This document shows, piece after piece, positions 42,798-50,164 of a DNA stretch of 50,164 nucleotides. The stretch's first letter is position 1; each line of letters begins with the position of its first letter. Position numbers and translations under genes: made by a program. The stretch is taken from contig NZ_JAIEFA010000040.1 of assembly GCF_029067145.1 (NCBI RefSeq), positions 1 to 50,164 on the forward strand. Direction: 5' to 3'. Source of the DNA: Helicobacter sp. (GTDB lineage Bacteria; Campylobacterota; Campylobacteria; Campylobacterales; Helicobacteraceae). The notes under the pieces were generated by a model. The model ran no database searches, had not been told where the DNA came from, and worked only from the letters and a program-made list of their open reading frames with translations.

Positions 42798-44978
42798 ATG
42801 ACAAGTGATGAAAAAATTTTTAAGGAATTTCAAGAGCGTTGGAGTTTGAAAAAAGTCAGAAATATGACTTTAGAGGAATATACAGGACTAGGTGGAGTAA
42901 ATAGAGATGACTTTACTTATTGGATAGAAACTAAACTTAGTAAATTTAGTAAATTTAGTAAATTAGGGAGTATATCGGGAGGAAGTGCATTTAAATTTGG
43001 TATTTATAAGCGTAATGCAGAGACTATAAAAGAAAATGGACAAGGTTTTATTTACGAAAAAGACTATGCTTGGTCGGCAAAATATGGAAACACAAAAGAG
43101 GAGGCTTTTGATAAAATTAAATCTTATATTATAAAAATAATAGAATTGAGTCAGCGCAACAAACTTGATGAGATAGACAAAATATATTTAGGACATTCAT
43201 ATAAATGGAAAATTGCCTTTCATTATCAGGATATTAAAGATATGAAAATAGTTTGCATATTTAGCGAAAATGTTTTACAAAAAATCGCAAAGGGAGAAAA
43301 TTTAGGGGAAAAATTAAGCACAGCACAAATTTATGAAAAACTTTTGGGAGACAAAACTTACACCCTTGAAACAATGATACAAGAAAAATATAAGCCCCTT
43401 TGGCAAAAATATGGTGAAAATTCACAAGAAATAAAGGAGAATCCAAATACTCAAACTCAAAACACAATCCCCCTTAATCAAATCCTCTATGGACCTCCAG
43501 GAACAGGTAAGACTTATGAAACCATCAATAAGGCTTTGGAGATTTTAGTCAAATTTAAAGAGATAGATTCTATCCCCGAGACAAGAAAGGAGCAAAATAA
43601 ACTTTTTAGAGAGTTTAAAGATAAAGGACAAATTGCTTTTATCACCTTTCACCAAAGCTTCTCTTATGAGGAGTTTGTAGAAGGGATAAAGCCTGTTGTT
43701 GATGATTCTTCCAAAAATATGACTTATGAAGTGCAAAATGGAATCTTTAAAGAGATTTGCCAAAGGGCATTAACAAATTATCAAAAACACAAGGAATCTA
43801 GCAATGAATCTGAAAATAGACAAGTCAATACTCAAGAACTATTCCAAACTTATGCTTTCTCGCTAAAACAGGTTTTAGATGAGGGGAAAGAACTTGATTT
43901 TTATAAAAAAATGAAAATTTACTCCATTAATCTTAAGGAAAATGGGGAGATAAAATCTATAAGTATTGGGACAAGTGCGGAATCAAATTCTATGCAAAGC
44001 TTGACTAAAGAAATTATTTTAAGAGATTATCCAAAATTCAAAAGCGGAGATATAAAAAGTTATAAAGATATTAAACCGACTTATGAATCACAATCACAAT
44101 GGCACGGGAACGCTATTTATTATTTTGAATTATATAAAAAGCTTCAAGAATTTGAAAAGACAGAGTATAAAAAGCAGGATTCTAAGTCTGTGGAAAAAGT
44201 CCCACTTAAGCCCTATATCCTCATTATCGATGAGATTAATCGCGGGAATATTAGCAAGATTTTAGGGGAGCTTATCACGCTTATTGAACCAAGCAAAAGA
44301 ATTTGGAATGATGAGGAGCTAAGGGTAACTCTACCTTATAGCCAAGAGACATTTGGTGTGCCAAGTAATCTTTATATCATTGGCACAATGAATACAGCAG
44401 ATAGAAGCATTGCTTTACTTGATACTGCGTTGCGTAGGAGATTTGAATTTAGCGAAATGATGCCAGATTGTGAAGTGCTCAAAAGTATTTGGTTAGTGAA
44501 AGATACAGAGGATAAAAGAGACAAAGAAAACAATTTGCAAGATACTAATTTGCATATTGATGAATATCAAGTGCTAGAATCTAAAATTTTATTTAATATT
44601 CTAAAAACCCTTAATCATCGCATTGAGTTTTTGCTTGATAGGGAACATACCATAGGACACGCATTTTTCTTTGAAGGAGCAAAATTTTTTAAAAATAATG
44701 AAAATGTTTGGTATGAATTAAGTTTGAATGACTTAAAAACAATTTTTGCCAAAAAGATTATCCCTCTTTTGCAAGAATATTTCTATGAGGATTATGCTAA
44801 GATTGACGCGGTGCTTAATGGCAATGGAATGATAAAATCTAAGAGTATGCAGGATTTGGACATAAGTTTGAGTGATGAGTTTGTAGATAGTGAGAAAAAA
44901 ATCTATGAAATCGTGCCATTAGAAGATGAGATTTGGAGCAATCCTCAAACTTATATTAAGATATACGAAACTAATTAA
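42798..44978 (+). CDS. mcrB: McrB-type GTPase of a modification-dependent restriction system
   Basis: McrB is the GTP-driven AAA+ ring that recognises modified DNA and moves it to the McrC nuclease. The 726-residue protein has Walker A GPPGTGKT at 232-239, Walker B IIDEINRGNISKILGEL near 476-492, and the McrB signature GTMNTADRSIALLDTALRRR near 529. The N-terminal ~200 residues (EEYTGLGGVNRDDFTYWIE and a domain ending near the Gln/Asn-rich linker) differ from E. coli McrB and probably hold the DNA-recognition module. ATG 42705 is in frame but lacks a ribosome site; ATG 42798 has GAGAGGGA. A nine-base repeat lies near 42937-42964. mcrC starts three bases after its stop. Confidence 0.9.
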   Translation: MTSDEKIFKEFQERWSLKKVRNMTLEEYTGLGGVNRDDFTYWIETKLSKFSKFSKLGSISGGSAFKFGIYKRNAETIKENGQGFIYEKDYAWSAKYGNTKEEAFDKIKSYIIKIIELSQRNKLDEIDKIYLGHSYKWKIAFHYQDIKDMKIVCIFSENVLQKIAKGENLGEKLSTAQIYEKLLGDKTYTLETMIQEKYKPLWQKYGENSQEIKENPNTQTQNTIPLNQILYGPPGTGKTYETINKALEILVKFKEIDSIPETRKEQNKLFREFKDKGQIAFITFHQSFSYEEFVEGIKPVVDDSSKNMTYEVQNGIFKEICQRALTNYQKHKESSNESENRQVNTQELFQTYAFSLKQVLDEGKELDFYKKMKIYSINLKENGEIKSISIGTSAESNSMQSLTKEIILRDYPKFKSGDIKSYKDIKPTYESQSQWHGNAIYYFELYKKLQEFEKTEYKKQDSKSVEKVPLKPYILIIDEINRGNISKILGELITLIEPSKRIWNDEELRVTLPYSQETFGVPSNLYIIGTMNTADRSIALLDTALRRRFEFSEMMPDCEVLKSIWLVKDTEDKRDKENNLQDTNLHIDEYQVLESKILFNILKTLNHRIEFLLDREHTIGHAFFFEGAKFFKNNENVWYELSLNDLKTIFAKKIIPLLQEYFYEDYAKIDAVLNGNGMIKSKSMQDLDISLSDEFVDSEKKIYEIVPLEDEIWSNPQTYIKIYETN

Positions 44979-44980
44979 CA

Positions 44981-46357
44981 ATGAATCATAAAAGTTTATG
45001 TATCGCTGAATGGCAAAGCTTTGGGGTAGAGGATATTAAGCGAGTTTTGGAGCAAAAAGATAATCAAACAAATAAAAAACTAGAAAATCAAGCCCGAAAA
45101 ATCTTTGAGGAATTGGTAGAATTTGCACACACAGAGGGCAATCATATTTTCTTAAAATTTGCAGGCAAAAAGCTAAAGGCACAAAATTATGTCGGACTTA
45201 TTCAAATTAAAAGCGGCTTTTGCCTAGAGATTTTGCCAAAAACTTTTCATACGACCAAAGAAAGTGAGGGCTTTGCATCTAAGGATATAGAGGATAAACG
45301 AAAATCCATAGAATCCGCCAAAGCACTTTTACTCAAAATGCTTCAATCTCTCAAAGATTCTCCTTTTAAACAAAGTCATTTTGCACACTTAAAGTTAGCA
45401 AAAATGCCTTTACTTGAAGTGTTTGTTTTAATGTTTTTAGAGGAATTAGAAAAATTAGTGAAAAAGGGGTTAAAAAGCGATTATATTGTGCGTGAGGAAA
45501 ATCGCAATTTTTTAAAAGGCAAATTGCTTTTAAATGAAAATTTAAAGCTCAATTTCGCCCACAAAGAGAGATTTTTCATAAGCAGTGATGAGTTTAGTGT
45601 CAATATTGCCTCAAATCGCATTATCAAAAGCACTTTAGAGCTTTTAAACACACAGAATCTAAGCACAAATACAAGTGCAAAATTAATGCAAATGCGCTTT
45701 ATCTTTGCAGATATTCCCCCAAGTCAAAGTATAGATAAAGATTTGAGTAAATACCAAAATTTAGGGTATTTTAGGAATTATAAAATCATTTTGCAATGGT
45801 GCGAAATCTTTTTAAGGCGCAGGGCTTTTACTCCTTATCGTGCAGATTCCAAAGCTTTTGCTTTACTCTTTGATATGAATAAACTTTTTGAATCCTTTGT
45901 TGCAAGCGAAATGAGAAAGTGGCTATGTAGTGCGAAGTTGAGTTATGAAAATAAAGAATTTATGGGACAAATTTTTGGAGAAAACAAAGACTTTTACCTT
46001 AAAACCCAAGAAAAGAGCAAATATCTTGCTTTAGAGGGTGATAAAAATAGATTTTTGCTTAACCCCGATATTGTCGGCTACCAAAAGCAAGTTCAAACAG
46101 ACCAAGCCCTTTTCATTGCCGATACCAAATGGAAGATTCTAAGCCAAGAGAAACAAAATTATGGTATTTCTCAAAGTGATATATATCAAATCTTTGCGTA
46201 TTTAGCCAAATACCAATGCAAGAGAGGCTTTTTGATTTACCCAAAGATAGAGGATTGCAAGAATATATTAGAAAATTTAAAGCTAATTTTCAAACCAGAA
46301 ATTCTTAACAAAGAAGCCAATCAAACTACACTCACGCTCTGCTTTTTTAATGTGTAG
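44981..46357 (+). CDS. mcrC: McrC-type nuclease subunit
   Basis: McrC is the PD-(D/E)XK endonuclease that joins McrB rings and cuts between two modified sites. The 458-residue protein has an N-terminal DUF2357-like part (FLKFAGKKLKAQNYVGLIQI, then FCLEILPK), the segment YFRNYKIILQWCEIFLRRRA, and the nuclease core LNPDIVGY followed by IADTKWKIL, which supplies the Asp, Asp and Lys residues. It is co-transcribed with mcrB. It converges with the transporter gene across a 44-base gap that shows no clear terminator. Confidence 0.9.
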   Translation: MNHKSLCIAEWQSFGVEDIKRVLEQKDNQTNKKLENQARKIFEELVEFAHTEGNHIFLKFAGKKLKAQNYVGLIQIKSGFCLEILPKTFHTTKESEGFASKDIEDKRKSIESAKALLLKMLQSLKDSPFKQSHFAHLKLAKMPLLEVFVLMFLEELEKLVKKGLKSDYIVREENRNFLKGKLLLNENLKLNFAHKERFFISSDEFSVNIASNRIIKSTLELLNTQNLSTNTSAKLMQMRFIFADIPPSQSIDKDLSKYQNLGYFRNYKIILQWCEIFLRRRAFTPYRADSKAFALLFDMNKLFESFVASEMRKWLCSAKLSYENKEFMGQIFGENKDFYLKTQEKSKYLALEGDKNRFLLNPDIVGYQKQVQTDQALFIADTKWKILSQEKQNYGISQSDIYQIFAYLAKYQCKRGFLIYPKIEDCKNILENLKLIFKPEILNKEANQTTLTLCFFNV

Positions 46358-46401
46358 TTTGTTGAAATTAACCCTTATTTATTCAATAGAAAGGAGTTTC
46401 C

Positions 46402-47805
46402 CTACAAAAACCAACGCCAATAAAGCATACCAAAAACAATAATGAGCACGATTCCAGCTAAACTTAAAAGAATCCCAAACCGAAACATATCCCAAACTTT
46501 TACCCCGCCTTTGCTAAAAACTATCGCATTGGGTGGAGTAGAAATAGGAAACATAAAGGAAAATCCCACACAAATAGTGGCAATGAGCATTACGAGACTT
46601 TGCATTTGTGGGTCCAAAAAGTCTTTTGTGGAAGCAAAAATAGCAGAAAGCAGAATCGCAATCAACGCCGTAGAGCTAATAAACATTGTCAAGCACAAAA
46701 CCAACAAACACACACAGAGCAAAAAAACCAAAAGCGGCAGAGAGCCAAAATACTCAAAAACAGGCTTAAAAGCATCTCCTAATTGCATTTTTGCAATCGC
46801 CATAGCGATACAAAATCCAGCACCAAACAAAAACATCACTTCAAAAGGAACTGCCTTAGAATCCTCCCAACGCAAACAACCAATCTTAGGAACAAACATC
46901 AAAAGCCCAAAACTAAGCAAAAGGATATTTTCATTAAACCCCAGCCCGTTATAAATCGGCTTTATGGGAGAATTTAGCAAAAGCAGCAGAAGCAAAACGC
47001 CAATTAAAAACATTAATTTTTTATGCTCAAAAGTTACTTTAATCTCCTCAAATGCTTCAATTTTCAGCTCTTCATTTCCGAGATTAACAGAAAGAATCTT
47101 AATCATCACATAAAGCATACACAAAGTTAAAGGCAACATCATAAAAATCCAAGTCGCAAACCCGATGCTTTCAAATTGTATCGTCTCCAAAAAACCCAAA
47201 AAGATGAGATTCGGTGGCGTGCCAATCGGTGTTGTGATTCCGCTAATACTCGCCCCAAAAGCAACAGCAAGCAAGAATCTACTTTTTAAAGCCTCATCTT
47301 GCGTGATAGAAAAAGCAATAGGAATCAGCAAGAGTGCCACCGTGGAATTAGACAACACACTACCTAGTGCGACACTAGCCACTCCAAGTGCAGTTAAAAT
47401 GCCTTTGGGAGTTGTCGGAAAATAGCTTAAAAATTTCTTTGCGATGATTTTGTGTAAGCCAATCTTTTCTACGCCAATAGCAAGCATAAATCCACCCAAA
47501 AATAAAAAGATGATAGGGTTTGCATAGTTGCTCGTCGCACTTTTCACATCTAAGATTCCAAAAGCCGGAAACAAAATAATAGGCAACAAAGAAACAATGC
47601 CTAGTGGCAAGGCTTCATTAATCCATAAGGTAATCAGCAAAAACAAAATCCCAATAAACGCCCCCACCTCAAAAGAAGCCGCAAAGTAATAAATACTCAA
47701 AAAGCCTGCCAAAAAAGCACAAAAAATCGCCAAACTCAAACCCGATAGAATCTGAAAATGCGTTTTAAATCTTAGCTTTTTGTGTAGTCTTGCTCTTAAT
47801 CTCAT
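46402..47805 (-). CDS. DASS/SLC13-family anion transporter (dicarboxylate or sulfate)
   Basis: The 467-residue membrane protein has about 11-12 helices and the SLC13 motifs: SNSTVALLLIPIAFSI and GASISGITTPIGTPPNLIFL in the first half, and STALIAILLSAI and SFMFPISTPPNAIVFSKG in the second. The paired SNT-like and TPP elements are the sodium and carboxylate sites. C4-dicarboxylate uptake (succinate, fumarate, malate) is the likely role; sulfate is possible. The N-terminus is strongly basic. AAAGG precedes the ATG. TACAAT on the minus strand (47836-47841) is a possible -10. Confidence 0.85.
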   Translation of the reverse strand: MRLRARLHKKLRFKTHFQILSGLSLAIFCAFLAGFLSIYYFAASFEVGAFIGILFLLITLWINEALPLGIVSLLPIILFPAFGILDVKSATSNYANPIIFLFLGGFMLAIGVEKIGLHKIIAKKFLSYFPTTPKGILTALGVASVALGSVLSNSTVALLLIPIAFSITQDEALKSRFLLAVAFGASISGITTPIGTPPNLIFLGFLETIQFESIGFATWIFMMLPLTLCMLYVMIKILSVNLGNEELKIEAFEEIKVTFEHKKLMFLIGVLLLLLLLNSPIKPIYNGLGFNENILLLSFGLLMFVPKIGCLRWEDSKAVPFEVMFLFGAGFCIAMAIAKMQLGDAFKPVFEYFGSLPLLVFLLCVCLLVLCLTMFISSTALIAILLSAIFASTKDFLDPQMQSLVMLIATICVGFSFMFPISTPPNAIVFSKGGVKVWDMFRFGILLSLAGIVLIIVFGMLYWRWFL

Positions 47806-47851
47806 TAAAAACCTTTTATGCGTTGATTTAATGAAATTGTAGCATACAATG

Positions 47852-49285
47852 CTAGTTTAATTCCTCCCCTAATTGCTCCATTTCCTTAAGTGCATTTTTA
47901 AGACTTATGCAAATTTCCTTGCTTAGTTCCTCTGGGCTTGGCAGATTCTCCAAATCCTCTAAACTCTCATCTTTTAACCAAAAAATATCCAAATTCATCT
48001 TATCGCGCTTCTTAATCTCTCCAATACTAAAAGCGTGGAATCGCTCATTCTCCTTGCGATTTTCCATTGCCCCCACGCAAAAACTTGCTTCAAACTCCCG
48101 CAAATGCTCCGCACTCAAAGGACTTGTTACAAGGCTTAGATTAATATTCGTGCGCATATCATACACCCATACTTTTTGCGTGGAATCCTCGCTTGTTGCG
48201 ACTTTGTCAAAAAACAGCACATTCGCTTTTACGCCTTGTGCGTAAAAAATCCCGGTAGGAAGCCGTAAAATCGTATGCAGATTAAAATCCTCTAAGAGTT
48301 TTTTACGCACTTTCTCCCCCGCTCCCGCTTCAAACAGCACATTATCGGGTAGCACCACCGCCGCTTTACCCCCGATTTTTAAAAGATTCATAATGTGTTG
48401 CAAGAAATTCAGCTGCTTATTAGAGGTTGTGGCGAAAAAATCCTCTCTGTTGTATTCGTCCTTTTGGCTTTTCACCTTGCCATTTTCGGCTAAAATCTTA
48501 GTCGCCGACTTCTTGCCAAAGGGCGGATTGGTTAGCACCCTATCAAACCGCCGATTGCCTAACTCACTTAGAGAATCCCCAATCTCTATAATGCCTCCCT
48601 CGCCTCCGATTCCGTGCAGATACAGATTCATCGCGCACAAAGACGCCACTAAAGGCGTAATGTCCTTGCCATAAAGCCTCTCATTTCTTAAGCGTTTGAG
48701 TTCCTCTTTGTCCTTTGTCTGTGCTTTCATCGCCTCATACGCACTTAGCAAAAATCCGCCAGTGCCACACGCAGGATCGCATACCTCCATATTAGGCTTT
48801 AGCTCCATTAGCCCCACAATAGAATCTATCAGCACTCTAGGCGTGAAATACTGCCCTGCTCCCGCCTTTGTCTCTGTGGCGTTTTTCGCAAGTAGCCCCT
48901 CATAAATCGCGCCTTTTATATCTACATTCAAGCCCAGCCAAGTTTCACTATCCATAAGCACAAAAAGCTTTTTAAGATTTGCAGGCTCTTTGATTTTGTT
49001 TTGCGCGTCATTGTAGATAAGCCCTATCACGCCCTCACTCTTTGCAAGTTGCGCGAGTGCGGCATTATACGCGCTCTCTAGCTCCAGCCCATCTAGGTTT
49101 ATGAGCCGCTCCCATTTGCAGTTTGCAGGGATTTTGCTACTTTCTCCTATGCTTTCCCTCTCACTTTCCATTTTCAAAAACAGCAAATAGCTTAACTGCG
49201 CGACATATTCAGTATAACTCACGCCACTATCACGCAAAATCGTTGCGAAATTCCACACCTTTGCGACAATCGCTTTTTCACTCAT
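47852..49285 (-). CDS. hsdM: Type I restriction-modification DNA methyltransferase subunit HsdM
   Basis: HsdM methylates adenine as part of the HsdM-HsdS methylase. The 477-residue protein has the N-terminal HsdM helical domain (about 1-130) and the N6-adenine methylase domain with QYFTPR near 145-150, SAM motif DPACGTGGF at 170-178 and catalytic NPPF at 253-256. The C-terminal part binds HsdS. AAAGGGG precedes ATG 49285. The 3' end of an hsdS lies upstream at 50056, with a toxin-antitoxin pair in between. HsdR is not in the window. Confidence 0.93.
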   Translation of the reverse strand: MSEKAIVAKVWNFATILRDSGVSYTEYVAQLSYLLFLKMESERESIGESSKIPANCKWERLINLDGLELESAYNAALAQLAKSEGVIGLIYNDAQNKIKEPANLKKLFVLMDSETWLGLNVDIKGAIYEGLLAKNATETKAGAGQYFTPRVLIDSIVGLMELKPNMEVCDPACGTGGFLLSAYEAMKAQTKDKEELKRLRNERLYGKDITPLVASLCAMNLYLHGIGGEGGIIEIGDSLSELGNRRFDRVLTNPPFGKKSATKILAENGKVKSQKDEYNREDFFATTSNKQLNFLQHIMNLLKIGGKAAVVLPDNVLFEAGAGEKVRKKLLEDFNLHTILRLPTGIFYAQGVKANVLFFDKVATSEDSTQKVWVYDMRTNINLSLVTSPLSAEHLREFEASFCVGAMENRKENERFHAFSIGEIKKRDKMNLDIFWLKDESLEDLENLPSPEELSKEICISLKNALKEMEQLGEELN

Positions 49286-49319
49286 TTTTGCCCCTTTTAT
49301 GTTGCGAATTTTGGAATTT

Positions 49320-49703
49320 TTAACATTCCCCGCATTTCTCTTGCAAAATTTTTAGCAAATCCTCATATTTGCACCTGCCCTCTGCTAAAGATAGTCCAAG
49401 ATTCTCTATTTCATCATTGCTAAATTCTATTTTTATGCCATTAAGCTCCAAAAGAACGAGCAAAATCATCATTCCTATGCGCTTATTGCCATCGACAAAG
49501 GGGTGATTTTGTATCATCGCACTTGCAACTTTGGCGATTTTTTCCAAAACACTAGGATAAAATTCCACCCCGCCAAACCCACTCTCGCCACTTGCCAAAA
49601 TCCCTTCTAAAATACCTCTATCTCTTAGCTCGTAGCTACCACCGGTTTGCACAATAAGCATTTTATGAAGCTCTAAAACCTCATCAATCCCAAGCCATAC
49701 CAT
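49320..49703 (-). CDS. doc: Doc-like (Fic-fold) toxin
   Basis: The 127-residue protein matches death-on-curing toxins, which phosphorylate EF-Tu or otherwise modify targets with ATP. The motif HPFVDGNKR at 67-75 is complete, and the N-terminal LGIDEVLELHKMLI and GGSYELRDRGILEGIL segments are typical. The antitoxin-like gene ends seven bases upstream and hsdM begins 34 bases downstream. The ribosome site is weak, which would favour excess antitoxin. Phage P1 Doc pairs with Phd; here the partner looks like RelB/DinJ. Confidence 0.88.
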   Translation of the reverse strand: MVWLGIDEVLELHKMLIVQTGGSYELRDRGILEGILASGESGFGGVEFYPSVLEKIAKVASAMIQNHPFVDGNKRIGMMILLVLLELNGIKIEFSNDEIENLGLSLAEGRCKYEDLLKILQEKCGEC

Positions 49704-49709
49704 TTTTTC

Positions 49710-49976
49710 TTACTTTGCTAAAGCCTCAAAAGCTGTTCTGTATTTTTCTAGCATTTTGTTCCCAATCTCTCGCGCTTCTTTGCTACTTGCATAAAAACTT
49801 GTCTTTGTTGGGGCTTTAAGCTCAAAAGGTATAGCATTTTCCCTTATCACTGCTTTTGCAAAAATATTAAAAGCGGAGCTAAGATTCAGCCCTAAACTTT
49901 GGACAATCTCTTCAAATTCTTGCTTTTCTCGCTTGTTCATCTTAAAAGTTACATTGATATTTGCATTATTTGACAT
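49710..49976 (-). CDS. RelB/DinJ-family antitoxin
   Basis: The 88-residue protein has the ribbon-helix-helix pattern of RelB/DinJ: INVTFKMNKREKQEFEEIVQ, then LGLNLSSAFNIFAKAVIREN, followed by a toxin-binding tail. Two consecutive ATGs exist (49979 and 49976); the second has better spacing from AAGGAG. A perfect palindrome upstream (49999-50015) is a likely operator. It is the probable antidote of the Doc-like toxin encoded next to it. Confidence 0.85.
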   Translation of the reverse strand: MSNNANINVTFKMNKREKQEFEEIVQSLGLNLSSAFNIFAKAVIRENAIPFELKAPTKTSFYASSKEAREIGNKMLEKYRTAFEALAK

Positions 49977-49998
49977 CATCTCTCCTTTTTGTATAGTT

Positions 49999-50015
49999 TA
50001 TGGTATTTTACCATA
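49999..50015. promoter_or_regulatory. Candidate autoregulatory operator of the RelB-Doc pair
   Basis: TATGGTA-TTT-TACCATA is a perfect palindrome with seven-base arms, 20 bases before the antitoxin start. Read on the minus strand its centre gives TAAAAT, a possible -10. Binding by the ribbon-helix-helix antitoxin would then block transcription. Confidence 0.6.
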
Positions 50016-50055
50016 TTTTAGCCTAATATTGCTTATTTTTGTTAAATTTTACATT

Positions 50056-50164
50056 CTACACCAACTCACCCTTAAAGGCTTGGTTTAAAAGTGAGGATTT
50101 GAGCCTTTGGAGATTTTCTAGGCTCTCATTCACAAACTGCGCCAACTTCTCCAAATGCGCAAAT
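50056..50164 (-). CDS. hsdS: Type I restriction specificity subunit HsdS, C-terminal end (partial)
   Basis: The last 35 codons of a gene that enters from beyond the window edge, ending with TAG at 50056-50058. The translation ends LKSSLLNQAFKGELV, a very common HsdS C-terminus that forms the last part of the second coiled-coil spacer. HsdS gives the sequence specificity of the HsdM methylase encoded downstream. Confidence 0.8.
   Translation of the reverse strand, partial: FAHLEKLAQFVNESLENLQRLKSSLLNQAFKGELV

Noticed and set aside
1..50164. CRISPR arrays, tRNA, rRNA and insertion sequences
   Set aside because: No regularly spaced direct repeats, tRNA cloverleaf-like sequence, rRNA segment or transposase frame was seen in any gap.

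Overview
The window is AT-rich and closely packed. It reads as the chromosome of a Helicobacter, probably a non-pylori enterohepatic species. Several gene orders match, from memory, both H. pylori and Campylobacter jejuni: flpA-trmB-ftsE-ftsX-envC-like, flaG-fliD-fliS-fliT-like, truB/csrA-ispE-smpB-exbB-exbD, hisC-fliF-fliG-fliH-dxs, and mlaA-mlaC-MMPL. Genes often overlap by 1-14 bases, and TTG starts are common. I saw no rRNA, tRNA, CRISPR array or insertion sequence.

Layout. 1-5400 (+): a fibronectin-type-III lipoprotein, TrmB, and a division module of FtsE, FtsX and a degenerate LytM-domain EnvC-like activator. 5401-8694 (+): a flagellar filament-cap operon (FlaG, FliD, FliS, FliT-like) behind a probable sigma-28 promoter. 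8736-9650 (+): a DUF2156 protein. 9652-16585 (-): one long operon, truB-csrA-ispE-smpB-exbB-exbD, ending in a 60-residue membrane protein and a two-gene motor module. That module is an 897-residue MotA/ExbB-like channel with a very long coiled-coil tail plus a MotB/OmpA-like partner, and it resembles ZorA/ZorB of Zorya defence. 16656-21376 (+): a small lipoprotein, HypD, a UPF1-like helicase and a cold-shock/pseudo-receiver protein. 21442-27995 (+): hisC, the flagellar base genes fliF, fliG and fliH, and dxs. 28005-31803 (+): MlaA, MlaC and an MMPL transporter for envelope lipid traffic. 31844-35073 (-): recJ and pyrG. 35161-36756: a divergent redox module with an HxlR regulator, an MdaB-like quinone reductase and a Tat-exported NTF2-like protein.

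37053-50164 is an accessory region rich in restriction functions: a HARE-HTH/PD-(D/E)XK nuclease, McrB and McrC, and a type I methylase. A Doc toxin and a RelB-like antitoxin lie between hsdM and the last codons of an hsdS gene that runs off the window. Embedded in this region is guaA. Its GMP synthase is split by two large insertions and reaches 1533 residues. Four GNAT acetyltransferase domains and a complete-looking DNA-3-methyladenine glycosylase I sit inside the housekeeping enzyme.

The most unusual items are the guaA domain insertions, the orphan ZorAB-like motor attached to the exbBD operon, the RelB-Doc pair inside a type I restriction locus, the two possible starts (exported or cytosolic) of the NTF2-like protein, and the pseudo-receiver protein. 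All family assignments come from reading motifs; no searches were run.
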